Of a stretch of DNA of 64,000 nucleotides, positions 15,953 to 23,474 are shown piece by piece (position 1 is the first letter of the stretch; each line of letters begins with the position of its first letter). Made by a program: the position numbers and the translations under genes. The DNA lies in the NCBI GenBank assembly GCA_001799615.1, contig MGTU01000025.1, positions 1-64,000 of the forward strand, read 5' to 3'. The DNA comes from Elusimicrobia bacterium GWA2_61_42 (GTDB lineage: Bacteria > Elusimicrobiota > Elusimicrobia > Elusimicrobiales > UBA9959). The notes under the pieces were generated by a model. It searched no databases. It was given only the letters and a program-made list of their open reading frames with translations, and had not been told where the DNA came from.

Positions 15953-16951
15953 CTAGTAGTACTGGAACTCGCGCTTGGTGATCTCGGGGGCGTACTGGGT
16001 GTCGGCCATGCGGTTGCCGTTGTAAACTATCTCGCGGGTTTTCCGCTCCAGCGTCCAGTTGCCTTTGGGGTCGTACTTGTAGGCGTAGGTATATTCGAAT
16101 TTGGGCTCGGCGGCGTCGGCGTCGTAGGCCAGTTCCTTCTGGGGACGGCCTTTTTCGTCACAATAGACCTCGGCCCGGGTCACGGGCTGCTCGCCGGAGT
16201 CGTAGGCGGAGCGGACTTCCCGGCGCAGCGTGCCGTCCTCGCGCAGCTCGTAGACGGTCTTTTTGCGGAGTTCGTTGTTGGCGCCGTATTCGGCGTGCGC
16301 CCTGGAGCTGGTGGCCTTGTCCCAGGTGAAGGTTTCGCGCCTGAGCTGCCTGCCGTCGAAGTCGTTGACGGTGAGTTCCACGAGGTTATTGGCTTTGTCG
16401 TAGGAGAACAGGGCGGCCGATTCCAGGTTCATCGCCGGGTCGAAGGCCAGCTCCTCGGTGACGAAGCCGCGCGGGTTGTAAAGGCGGAAGACCTGGCGCA
16501 CGGGCTTGCGCGCGCTTTCCCGGCCGCCGGCGGGGGAGGCGTCGTAAACGAGCACGGCCCCGAAATCCTTCTTCTTGTTGCGCCGGCAGAAGTCGTCCAG
16601 CGCGGAGCGGGCCTCCTCGCTGAAAGTGGAGGTCAGCTTTTCCTCGGACTTGAGGGTGTCGCAGAGGGCGCGGGCCTCCTCTTTTTCCTTGTAGACGAAC
16701 GTGTGCTTGAGCACCAGGTTCTTGCCGTCGTATTCGGCTTCCTCCGTCTTCATGCCGTAGAGGTCGCAGGAGACGGCGGCCACGCTCTTAGGCGTGCCTT
16801 CCAGCCAGACCTTGCCGCGCCGCAGCGGCTGCATGCGGGAGATCTTCAGCGACCGGGTTTTCGGCTTTAGCTCGGGGCACCTGAGGTCGGTCTGCGCGGC
16901 CGCCGGGGCGGACAGGCAGAACAAAAGCGCTAAAAAAGCTGTAGGTTTCAT
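15953..16951 (-). CDS. Secreted protein with YD/RHS-like strand repeats, function unknown
   Basis: A 332-residue protein with a signal peptide (MKPTAFLALLFCLSAPAAAQ). The second half carries repeated Tyr/Asp-rich strands such as FRLYNPRGFVTEELAF, FSYDKANNLVELTVNDFDGR and YAYKYDPKGNWTLERKT. They recall YD repeats of RHS-like proteins. Several cysteines (about residues 25, 62, 97, 121 and 267) could form disulphides. It is divergent from the DUF3467 gene; TATAAT on the minus strand lies about 20-25 nt before the ATG, followed by AAGGAG. A periplasmic or surface structural role is possible, but no specific function is recognised. Confidence 0.75.
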   Translation of the reverse strand: MKPTAFLALLFCLSAPAAAQTDLRCPELKPKTRSLKISRMQPLRRGKVWLEGTPKSVAAVSCDLYGMKTEEAEYDGKNLVLKHTFVYKEKEEARALCDTLKSEEKLTSTFSEEARSALDDFCRRNKKKDFGAVLVYDASPAGGRESARKPVRQVFRLYNPRGFVTEELAFDPAMNLESAALFSYDKANNLVELTVNDFDGRQLRRETFTWDKATSSRAHAEYGANNELRKKTVYELREDGTLRREVRSAYDSGEQPVTRAEVYCDEKGRPQKELAYDADAAEPKFEYTYAYKYDPKGNWTLERKTREIVYNGNRMADTQYAPEITKREFQYY

Positions 16952-17023
16952 TTTTTGGCTCCTTAAAATATATTATACTTTTAAAGCCGCGCCAGTTTAC
17001 CGGCGCGAATCCAAGGAGGCCTT

Positions 17024-17326
17024 ATGGCTGAGAACAAACCCGACCCCGCTAAACCCATGCAGCTGGAAGTGCAGATGGACGAGGTGACCGCGCAGGGCAC
17101 TTACGCCAACCTGGCCGGCGTGACCCACAGCGAAACCGAATTTATACTGGATTTTCTTTTCCTGCAGCCCAACCAGCCCAAGGCCAAGCTGCGCTCGCGC
17201 GTGATCTCGAGCCCCGTGCATACCAAGCGCCTGCTGGCGGCCCTGGTGGAGAACGTGAAGCGCTATGAAGAGCGCTTCGGCGTGATCCCCGAGCGCGCGG
17301 TGAACCTGACCCAGGGCCACAGCTGA
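17024..17326 (+). CDS. DUF3467 family protein
   Basis: A 100-residue cytosolic protein matching the DUF3467 pattern: GTYANLAGVTHSETEFILDF, FLQPNQPKAKLRSRVISSP, HTKRLLAALVENVKRYEERFG. The family is widespread and uncharacterised. AAGGAGG lies about 8 nt before the ATG. The gene is monocistronic and ends just before the second REP-like palindrome. Confidence 0.88.
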   Translation: MAENKPDPAKPMQLEVQMDEVTAQGTYANLAGVTHSETEFILDFLFLQPNQPKAKLRSRVISSPVHTKRLLAALVENVKRYEERFGVIPERAVNLTQGHS

Positions 17327-17343
17327 GCCCCCGCCCGCCGAAA

Positions 17344-17399
17344 TAAAAAACGGGGACAGGCTACTTTTTTCCAAAAAAAGTAGCCTGTCCCCGTTTTTA
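17344..17399. repeat. REP-like palindrome, copy 2
   Basis: Arms at 17344-17370 and 17373-17399 surround a 2-nt loop and share the core GGGGACAGGCTACTTTTTT with the copy at 3619-3676. As in copy 1, the right arm contains the TAA stop of the convergent minus-strand gene. It also looks able to terminate transcription in both directions. Confidence 0.87.
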
Positions 17400-18725
17400 G
17401 GTGTGGCCCTGCAGGAGGAAGGTCTGTTTTTCCACGGGGAGGTGGCATTCCAGGGCGAAGCCCTTGGCGGCCGCCCGGGCCTTGGCGTCGGCCAGCATCT
17501 TGTCCAGTTCCTCGTCGGAATAGTCCGCGTGGGCGTGGAACAGCACCAGGTCGCGCGCCTGGGCTTTTTCGGCGGCGAAGTCCACCACCACGGAAAGGCC
17601 GGAGTGGCCCTCGTGTTTGCGGGTTTCGTAATCCTTGTCGGTGTAGACGGCGTCGTGCATGAGGAGGTCCGAGCCGCGCACGAACCCGCCCAGCTTTTCG
17701 TCGTAGTCCTGGAAGGCGGTGGCGTCGCCCCAGATCTCGCTGTCGGGGGCGTAGGTGATCCGTTTGCCCAGCATGTCCAGCATGTAGATCATGGTGCTGG
17801 TGGGGTGGTTGGCGTACATGGAGGAAAGCTTCACGCCGGGGAACAGTTCGTAGTTGTCCTCGAGGATCTCGTAAATGTCGATCTTGGCCTTGGGGGGCTG
17901 CTTGGTAAGGGAGAAAGAGCTGTAGAAGGTGGACTGGGCCACTTCCTTGAGGCTTTTTTCCGGGTCGTTGGCGCCGATAAGGTGGATGGAGAAGTTGGCG
18001 TCGTAGAGGGGGGCGAACCTGCCGAGGCCCAGGATGTGGTCCAGGTGGAAGTGGGTCAGGCAGACCCAGATGTCCTTGTAGTAGCGCTTCCTGGCGACTA
18101 TTTCCTTGCCCAGCTCCACTATGCCGGTGCCGGCGTCCATCACAAAAAGGTGGTCCTTGGTCTCCACGGAAACGCAGGAGGTCTGGCGGCCGTAGCGGGA
18201 CGCGCTGTTGGGCATGACGTGGGGCAGGCCGCGGGCGCCCCAGACGGTGACGCGGATCTGGCCGGCGTCCAGGTCGCTGGCCTGCACGGCTTCGCCCTCG
18301 TGGATGATGGCCGGGGCCACGGGGGCCGCGGGGGCGGGGGAAGCGTCGGCGGAGCCGCCGTCCAGGATGCTCTTTACCGTGGAGGAGAAAGTCTCGACGT
18401 TGTAGGGTTTCTGCAGGAAGAAGTCCGCCCCGAACTGGAAAGCGCGCTGCTTCTCCACCTGGTAGGATTTCCCGGAGACCACGATGATCTTCATGTGCTT
18501 GAGGGCGGGGTCCGACTTGATCGCCTTGCAGATATCCATGCCGGTGATGCCGGGCATCATGATGTCGGTCACGACCAGGCGGGGCATCTCGGCCTTGATG
18601 GTCGGAATGGCCTGCATGGAATCCTGGACAAGGGTTACGGTATAGCCGGCGTCCGTGAGCAGGTCGCGGGACAGCTCGCCCACCATGGGGTCGTCGTCTA
18701 CAATTACTATGTCGGGGTTTGCCAT
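17397..18725 (-). CDS. Response-regulator receiver domain fused to an MBL-fold hydrolase
   Basis: A 442-residue protein. Residues 1-125 are a receiver domain (acidic pocket VDDDP, phospho-acceptor D54 in VVTDIMMPG, K106 in LQKPY). An Ala/Pro linker follows. The rest is a metallo-beta-lactamase fold of the Lactamase_B_2/PhnP-like type, with RYGRQTSCVSV, THFHLDHILGL, a histidine in YANHPTSTM, MHDAVYTD, KHEGHSG and LFHAHAD. It is probably a phosphorylation-controlled hydrolase; the substrate is unknown and could be a phosphodiester. GGAG lies 11 nt before the ATG. The promoter region is shared with divergent rsmD. Confidence 0.88.
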   Translation of the reverse strand: MANPDIVIVDDDPMVGELSRDLLTDAGYTVTLVQDSMQAIPTIKAEMPRLVVTDIMMPGITGMDICKAIKSDPALKHMKIIVVSGKSYQVEKQRAFQFGADFFLQKPYNVETFSSTVKSILDGGSADASPAPAAPVAPAIIHEGEAVQASDLDAGQIRVTVWGARGLPHVMPNSASRYGRQTSCVSVETKDHLFVMDAGTGIVELGKEIVARKRYYKDIWVCLTHFHLDHILGLGRFAPLYDANFSIHLIGANDPEKSLKEVAQSTFYSSFSLTKQPPKAKIDIYEILEDNYELFPGVKLSSMYANHPTSTMIYMLDMLGKRITYAPDSEIWGDATAFQDYDEKLGGFVRGSDLLMHDAVYTDKDYETRKHEGHSGLSVVVDFAAEKAQARDLVLFHAHADYSDEELDKMLADAKARAAAKGFALECHLPVEKQTFLLQGHT

Positions 18726-18819
18726 GTTTTTTATTCTCCGCCTGACCGAACGCGGTATTTACTATAATTATATTATAAATTTTCCTCCATTAAGGAATTG
18801 TTGCGGCAAAATTACATTT

Positions 18820-19404
18820 ATGATGAGAATAATAGCGGGAACGCATGGCGGCCGGAAGATATTTTCCATACCGAAGGATAAATTCGTAAAGCCGATCTCC
18901 GGCCGGATACGCCAATCCTTGTTCGATATGCTGCGCCCTTATATCACCGGCGCGGTCTTCCTGGACCTGTACGCGGGTACGGGCGCCGTGGGGCTGGAGG
19001 CGCTGTCCCGCGGGGCGTCCAAGGCGGTTTTCGTCGAAAAGGACGGGCAGTGCATGAAGGTGATAGAGAAGAACATCCTGGCGCTGGGCTTCACCGAGAA
19101 GGCCAAGGCGCTGAAGGCGGACGTGCTCAGCGGCCTGAAGTGGCTGGAACATTTCTCCGACTACAAGGGCTACGACATAGTTTTCATGGGCCCGCCTTAC
19201 CGCACCGAGGACAACCTGCCGCTCTTCTACAGCCAGGAGACGCTGAACCTGCTGGCGGAGGCGAAGATAGTCAATCCGAAGGCCACCATAGTGGTGCAGC
19301 ACCACAAGAAAGAGCCGGCGCTGGCCCCGCCGGGGTTCGAGCACGTGCGCCAGGAAAAATACGGCGACACCAGCGTGGATTTCTTCCGCCCGCTCAAAGA
19401 GTAG
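18820..19404 (+). CDS. rsmD: 16S rRNA (guanine966-N2)-methyltransferase RsmD-like
   Basis: A 194-residue SAM methyltransferase with the RsmD signatures MRIIAGTHGGRKI, SGRIRQSLFDML, FLDLYAGTGAVGLEALSRGA, FVEKD and a C-terminal KYGDTSVDFF. The catalytic motif IV, normally (D/N/S)PPY, reads GPPY with G124 in FMGPPYRT. This is unusual, and activity should not be assumed. Two adjacent ATGs (18820 and 18823) are possible starts. The ribosome binding site is poor (AAGGA about 25 nt upstream). It is followed 27 nt later by a nuclease gene. Confidence 0.9.
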   Translation: MMRIIAGTHGGRKIFSIPKDKFVKPISGRIRQSLFDMLRPYITGAVFLDLYAGTGAVGLEALSRGASKAVFVEKDGQCMKVIEKNILALGFTEKAKALKADVLSGLKWLEHFSDYKGYDIVFMGPPYRTEDNLPLFYSQETLNLLAEAKIVNPKATIVVQHHKKEPALAPPGFEHVRQEKYGDTSVDFFRPLKE

Positions 19405-19431
19405 CGCGCGCCCGCCCCCGGCGCTAATTAA

Positions 19432-20160
19432 ATGATATTCGATCCCTTCGAACTGAACTACAGCAAGATCAAGGCCTACCTGGACTGCCCGTTCCTGTAC
19501 AGGTTCATCTACGTCGAGCGCAAGTTCGCCCCGCAGTCCCCGTTCTCCTCGCTGGGGCTCAGCGTGCACCGCGCGCTGGCCAGCTTCCACGCCCGCCCGG
19601 GGGACCTGGGCGACCTGCTGGCGTATTACGAGGACGCCTGGCTGCACCAGGGCTACGGCACGCCGCAGGAGAGCATGGAGTTCTACAACCGCGGCGCGCT
19701 GGTGCTGGAGAACTGGTGGTTCCACTTCCAGCAGAACCCGGCGCAGGTGATGTATTCCGAAAAACACTTCGAATTCCCCTTCGAGAAATGGCGCGTGAAG
19801 GGCACCATAGACCGTGTGGACCGCATGCCCGGCGGGCTGGTGGAGCTGATAGACTACAAGATGGGCTTCGAGGACAAGAACAACTGGGACGTGGCGGGCA
19901 GCCTGCAGCTCTCCATTTACGCGCTGGGCCTGGCCCGCGCCCTTAAGCTGAAGGTGGGGGCGATAGCCTATTTCATACTGACCGGGCCCCAGAAGATCTC
20001 CATCCCTTACGATCCCGCGCCCGAGGAGAAGACCCTGGCCCTGATCCGGGACACGGCGGAAAAAATGGTGGCCCTGGACCTGTCGCGCAAGGGCAAATGC
20101 GAGCGCTGCGCCATAAGGAAGCTCTGCCCTGAATCCACGGCGAAAGAAAACCCGGCCTGA
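19432..20160 (+). CDS. RecB/Cas4-like PD-(D/E)XK nuclease with a probable Fe-S cluster
   Basis: A 242-residue stand-alone nuclease-like protein. The fold markers are an N-terminal SKIKAYLDCPFLYRF, LGLSVHRAL, KGTIDRVDRM and the catalytic VELIDYKMG (D-x-K core). QLSIYALGLARAL matches the QxxxY motif. The C-terminus has KCERCAIRKLCP; with the cysteine in DCPF this makes the four-cysteine pattern seen in AddB and Cas4 nucleases that hold a [4Fe-4S] cluster. No CRISPR array or Cas genes are present, so a DNA-repair role is more likely. It is co-directional with rsmD and ends at a terminator. Confidence 0.85.
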   Translation: MIFDPFELNYSKIKAYLDCPFLYRFIYVERKFAPQSPFSSLGLSVHRALASFHARPGDLGDLLAYYEDAWLHQGYGTPQESMEFYNRGALVLENWWFHFQQNPAQVMYSEKHFEFPFEKWRVKGTIDRVDRMPGGLVELIDYKMGFEDKNNWDVAGSLQLSIYALGLARALKLKVGAIAYFILTGPQKISIPYDPAPEEKTLALIRDTAEKMVALDLSRKGKCERCAIRKLCPESTAKENPA

Positions 20161-20183
20161 CGCGCACTGGCGCGCGCCAAAAG

Positions 20184-20217
20184 GAAAACCCGGAAGGCTC
20201 CGGGTTTTCTTTTTTTT
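20184..20217. terminator. Bidirectional terminator after the nuclease gene
   Basis: The perfect 10-bp stem GAAAACCCGG / CCGGGTTTTC with a 6-nt loop is followed by an eight-T run; it separates convergent genes. Confidence 0.92.
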
Positions 20218-20232
20218 ACTCCCTGCGCCGGG

Positions 20233-21309
20233 CTAGGGCTGCGGGATATGCGGCAGGTTCTTGGTCTCGCGGTAGATCTGCAGGAAAACTATGACGCAGG
20301 CGATGAGCAGCGGGCCCAGGAGGATGCCTATGGGCCCGTACACCTGCAGCCCGCCGAAGATGCCGAGGAACAGCAGGAAAACGGGCAGCTTGGCGCCCTT
20401 GCCTATCAGGATGGGGCGCAGGAAATTGTCCGTGAGCCCGACGGCCACGGCGCCCCAGACCAGCAGGAAAAGGCCGGTCCTGGGCCCTTCCAGGAAGTAC
20501 ATGCCCACGCTGAGCGGCAGCCAGACCAGGCTGGTGCCGACGAAGGGGATAAGCGCGGCGAAGGCGGTGAGCATGCCGAACAGCGCGGGGGATTTAACGC
20601 CCGCCAGCCAATAGCCGAAGGTCCCGATAAAGCCCTGGATCATGGCGGTAAGCAGCAGGCCGCGCACCACCGCCATGGTGGTGGTGTACAGCTGGTGCGC
20701 CACCCGGTGCTTGTACTCCTGGTCCATGGGGAGAATGTCGATAAGCCAGGTGAGGAACCGCTCACCGTCGCGGAACAGCATGAACAGCGCGAAGATCATG
20801 ACGCCGAAGTTCACGATGAAAAGGAAGATGTTCTTGAGCAGCCCGGCCCCGGAGCGGGTGATCTTCTCCTGCAGGATCTTGATGTTGCCGGTCATCACGG
20901 CGCCTACGTCGAGGTCTATGTAGTTCTTTATGCGCTCCGGCAGCTGCAGGTCGAACTCGCGCTGGGAGATGGTGGTGAGCCACTGGTTGGTGCGGGGGTA
21001 GAGCTCGCGCGACTCGGTGAGCAGCAGCCAGCCGAAGATCAGCATGGGCAGCGCCAGGGTGAGCAGGGCCGTAAGCGTGGAGATGGCGGCCGTGATGGTC
21101 CGGTTGGGAATGAACTTTTTGCGCAGCCAGACGTTCACGGGGAAAAAGATAAGGGCGAAAGTGGCGGAAACAAGGATGGCGCCCGTGAAAGGGGAGAGGA
21201 TGTGCAGCAGCTGGTAAAGCAGGAAGAGCAGGATGCCGAAGAAAAAAAAGATGAAAAGCTGGGCTTTGTCGAACTTGAGCAGCTTTTGCGGGGGCGGGAT
21301 GGAAGTCAT
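20233..21309 (-). CDS. AI-2E family membrane transporter (PerM/YdiK type)
   Basis: A 358-residue polytopic inner-membrane protein of the AI-2 exporter superfamily. It has early paired TM segments, a soluble central region about residues 110-180 (PERIKNYIDLD...), and family signatures MLFRDGERFLTWL, GFIGTFGYWLAGV, ALIPFVGTSLVWLP and DNFLRPILIGKGAKLPVFLLFLGI. The substrate is uncertain: members carry AI-2, Na+/H+ or are unknown. The ATG at 21309 is favoured over upstream in-frame starts because the hydrophobic domain starts soon after it. TATAAT lies 7 nt upstream with no ribosome binding site. Confidence 0.88.
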   Translation of the reverse strand: MTSIPPPQKLLKFDKAQLFIFFFFGILLFLLYQLLHILSPFTGAILVSATFALIFFPVNVWLRKKFIPNRTITAAISTLTALLTLALPMLIFGWLLLTESRELYPRTNQWLTTISQREFDLQLPERIKNYIDLDVGAVMTGNIKILQEKITRSGAGLLKNIFLFIVNFGVMIFALFMLFRDGERFLTWLIDILPMDQEYKHRVAHQLYTTTMAVVRGLLLTAMIQGFIGTFGYWLAGVKSPALFGMLTAFAALIPFVGTSLVWLPLSVGMYFLEGPRTGLFLLVWGAVAVGLTDNFLRPILIGKGAKLPVFLLFLGIFGGLQVYGPIGILLGPLLIACVIVFLQIYRETKNLPHIPQP

Positions 21310-21316
21310 GTAGGGA

Positions 21317-21322
21317 ATTATA
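21317..21322 (-). promoter_or_regulatory. -10 element of a probable leaderless transcript (AI-2E transporter)
   Basis: A perfect TATAAT is followed by 7 nt (TCCCTAC) and then the ATG at 21309. A weak TTGTAG lies 19 nt further upstream. Confidence 0.7.
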
Positions 21323-21387
21323 CAATACCTGCGCCCGGGGACTACAAACGGGCGCGCCGGCCGGGGCGGGGGGCGGCCGAAAAATGA

Positions 21388-21393
21388 TATATT
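21388..21393 (+). promoter_or_regulatory. -10 element of a probable leaderless transcript (histidine kinase)
   Basis: TATATT is followed by 7 nt (TACCCCA) and then the ATG at 21401; no Shine-Dalgarno sequence is visible. Confidence 0.6.
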
Positions 21394-21400
21394 TACCCCA

Positions 21401-22690
21401 ATGAGCCTGCGCAACCGCCTTAAAGCCCTGGACCGCGGCGAGGTCACCAACTTTTCCCGTAATTCCTACGAGATAGTTTTTTCCATCTTCATGGTCACGC
21501 TGGCCTATTTCTTCCGGAACAGCTCGCAGATAGTCTACCCGCAGATCCTGTATTTCTTCCTGCTGCTGATGGGCACCAACCTGGTGTTCAACTACCTGCT
21601 GCGCAGCCGCGCGTCGGTGAATCTCTGGCTGGTAGACCTTATCCTGCTGGCGAATTTCTGGATAATAACCGGCGTGCTGTATTACTCGGGCGGCGGCGGG
21701 TCCTATTTCTGGGTGCTGTACCTGCTGCCGGTCTTCGCCGCCTCCCTGATGGCCAGCTTCAAGGACGCTTTCGGGATGGTCTTTCTCTGCGCGCTGGCCA
21801 TAATAACGATGTCCTGGCCGCTGGGCGGGGGCGAACTGGGCCTTATCCTCGGCCTGGTCATAAAAATGGGGGTGCTTGTTTTCTCGGCCGGGGTGGTTTA
21901 CAACACCGCCCAGTCCAAGAAAAGGGCGGAAGCCGGCCTGGCCTTCAAGCGCGAACAGGTGACGCTGCTGGAGAGGGAAGTGACGGAAAAAGAAATGGAG
22001 ATAGTGAAGACGGCTTCCAGCGGCGAAGTCGGCACCCTGGTAAGCGGGGTCATGCACGACCTGGGCAACGCCGTGACCGTAATAATGCTGAGCGCGCAGA
22101 TAGCCGCCGAGGACGAGAAACCGGACAAGAAGGACCTGGAAAGGGTCCTGAAAGGGGCCAGGTACGCCAAAGGCCTTATCTCCGCCGCGCTGAGCATCGT
22201 GCGGGGCCAGGACTACGCCTTCGAACCGGTGCAGCTGCGCGAGCCCGCCGAGAGCGCGGTGCTGCTGACCGAGTATTCGGCCCGGAAGAAGGGGATCGCG
22301 GTGGAGATAGATATCCCGGCAGACCTGCCGCCGGTACGCGCCAGCCGCGCGCACCTGGAACGGGTCCTTATAAACACGGTTTCCAATTCTTTGTCTTTCG
22401 TGCCCGTAGGCGGCAAGGTAAAAATAAGCGCCCGCGCCGCCGAAGGCGGGGTAGCGCTGGAGATCTCCGACGACGGCCCCGGTTTTTCGGAGAAGATGCT
22501 GAAGGACGAGGTTAAGGCTTTTGACACGACCCGCAAGGAAAAAGGCGGCACCGGGCTGGGGCTTTACGTGTGCAAGAAAATCGTGCGCCAGCACGGCGGC
22601 ACCATGGTCAGGGAGAACCTCCCGGGCGGCGGCGCCGCGATAAGGATCTTTCTGCCGGCCGGCGGCCCGGCGGAGAACGCCGGGAAGTGA
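21401..22690 (+). CDS. Membrane-bound sensor histidine kinase
   Basis: A 429-residue kinase. About five transmembrane helices (residues 25-165) include a glycine-rich loop, YYSGGGGSYFWVLYLLPVFA, similar in place to the GG-x-x-(N/S)PF loop of RegB-type redox sensors. A coiled-coil follows (about 172-205). The phospho-acceptor is H219 in GVMHDLGNAVT, with N-box NTVSNSLS and G boxes DDGPGF and GGTGLGLY. No response regulator is adjacent; the closest receiver domain is the REC-MBL fusion 3 kb upstream. The sensor domain resembles that of the kinase at 37277-38563. Confidence 0.88.
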   Translation: MSLRNRLKALDRGEVTNFSRNSYEIVFSIFMVTLAYFFRNSSQIVYPQILYFFLLLMGTNLVFNYLLRSRASVNLWLVDLILLANFWIITGVLYYSGGGGSYFWVLYLLPVFAASLMASFKDAFGMVFLCALAIITMSWPLGGGELGLILGLVIKMGVLVFSAGVVYNTAQSKKRAEAGLAFKREQVTLLEREVTEKEMEIVKTASSGEVGTLVSGVMHDLGNAVTVIMLSAQIAAEDEKPDKKDLERVLKGARYAKGLISAALSIVRGQDYAFEPVQLREPAESAVLLTEYSARKKGIAVEIDIPADLPPVRASRAHLERVLINTVSNSLSFVPVGGKVKISARAAEGGVALEISDDGPGFSEKMLKDEVKAFDTTRKEKGGTGLGLYVCKKIVRQHGGTMVRENLPGGGAAIRIFLPAGGPAENAGK

Positions 22691-22694
22691 GCGG

Positions 22695-23474
22695 CTAGTT
22701 CCAGAACATCCAGAAGATAGCGGTACCGAGCAGCGCCCTGTAGATTATGAACGGGGTGAGCGTACGCTTTTTAAGCCAGGCCATGAGGAAGCCGATGACG
22801 GCCAGCCCGGCCAGGAAAGAAGCCGCCAGCCCGACGGCGAAAGCCGCGTCGAGATGTTCGGGGGAGAGCTTGCGGGCCTCGAGCAGGCCGGCGCCGAAGA
22901 TGATGGGCGTGCCCAGCAGGAACGACAGTCGCGCCGCCGAGGCGCGGTTATAGCCGAGGAAAAGCGCCGCCATGATGGTCATGCCCGAGCGCGAGGCGCC
23001 CGGCAGCAGCGCGACGGACTGCGCCAGGCCGATGAGCAGCGCGTCTTTGAGGGAGAAAGCCGTTTCGTCGAGTTCCTGGCGCGGGCGCCGGTCGGCCAGC
23101 CAGAGGAAGACGGAGAAAAAAACCAGGTTGAAGGCTATCCAGAGCGGGTTCCTGAAAGCCGTTTCGGCCAGGTCGTTAAGGAGCAGCCCCGCCACTCCGG
23201 CGGGCACGGAGCCGGCCGCCAGCAGCCAAAGCACGCGGCCTTCCTTTTGCGCGGGCCCGAGGGCCGCGTCCGAGAATATTTTAACCCAGTCCTTCCAGAA
23301 ATAGGCCAGCACCGCCAGCAGCGTGCCGAGGTGCAGCATCACGTCGTAGGCCAGGCCCTGGTAGGGCCAGCCGAAGAGCCTGGGTGCCAGCGCCAGGTGC
23401 GCCGAGCTGGAGATGGGGAGGAACTCTCCCGCGCCCTGCAGCACGCCCAGTACGGCCGCCTGGAATTCAGTCAT
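22695..23474 (-). CDS. uppP: Undecaprenyl-diphosphatase (BacA/UppP)
   Basis: Recycles the lipid carrier undecaprenyl diphosphate for peptidoglycan and glycan export, and underlies bacitracin resistance. A 259-residue membrane protein with both signature loops: LQGAGEFLPISSSAHL near the N-terminus and LLPGASRSGMTI in the middle, and eight or so hydrophobic segments. The ATG overlaps the end of the SpoIID gene by 8 nt. Last gene of an envelope operon. Confidence 0.96.
   Translation of the reverse strand: MTEFQAAVLGVLQGAGEFLPISSSAHLALAPRLFGWPYQGLAYDVMLHLGTLLAVLAYFWKDWVKIFSDAALGPAQKEGRVLWLLAAGSVPAGVAGLLLNDLAETAFRNPLWIAFNLVFFSVFLWLADRRPRQELDETAFSLKDALLIGLAQSVALLPGASRSGMTIMAALFLGYNRASAARLSFLLGTPIIFGAGLLEARKLSPEHLDAAFAVGLAASFLAGLAVIGFLMAWLKKRTLTPFIIYRALLGTAIFWMFWN

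Noticed and set aside
20762-22594. 610-codon minus-strand frame spanning the AI-2E gene start and the kinase
   Set aside because: It overlaps two well-supported genes and their facing promoters; the product is Gln/His/Arg-rich without motifs.
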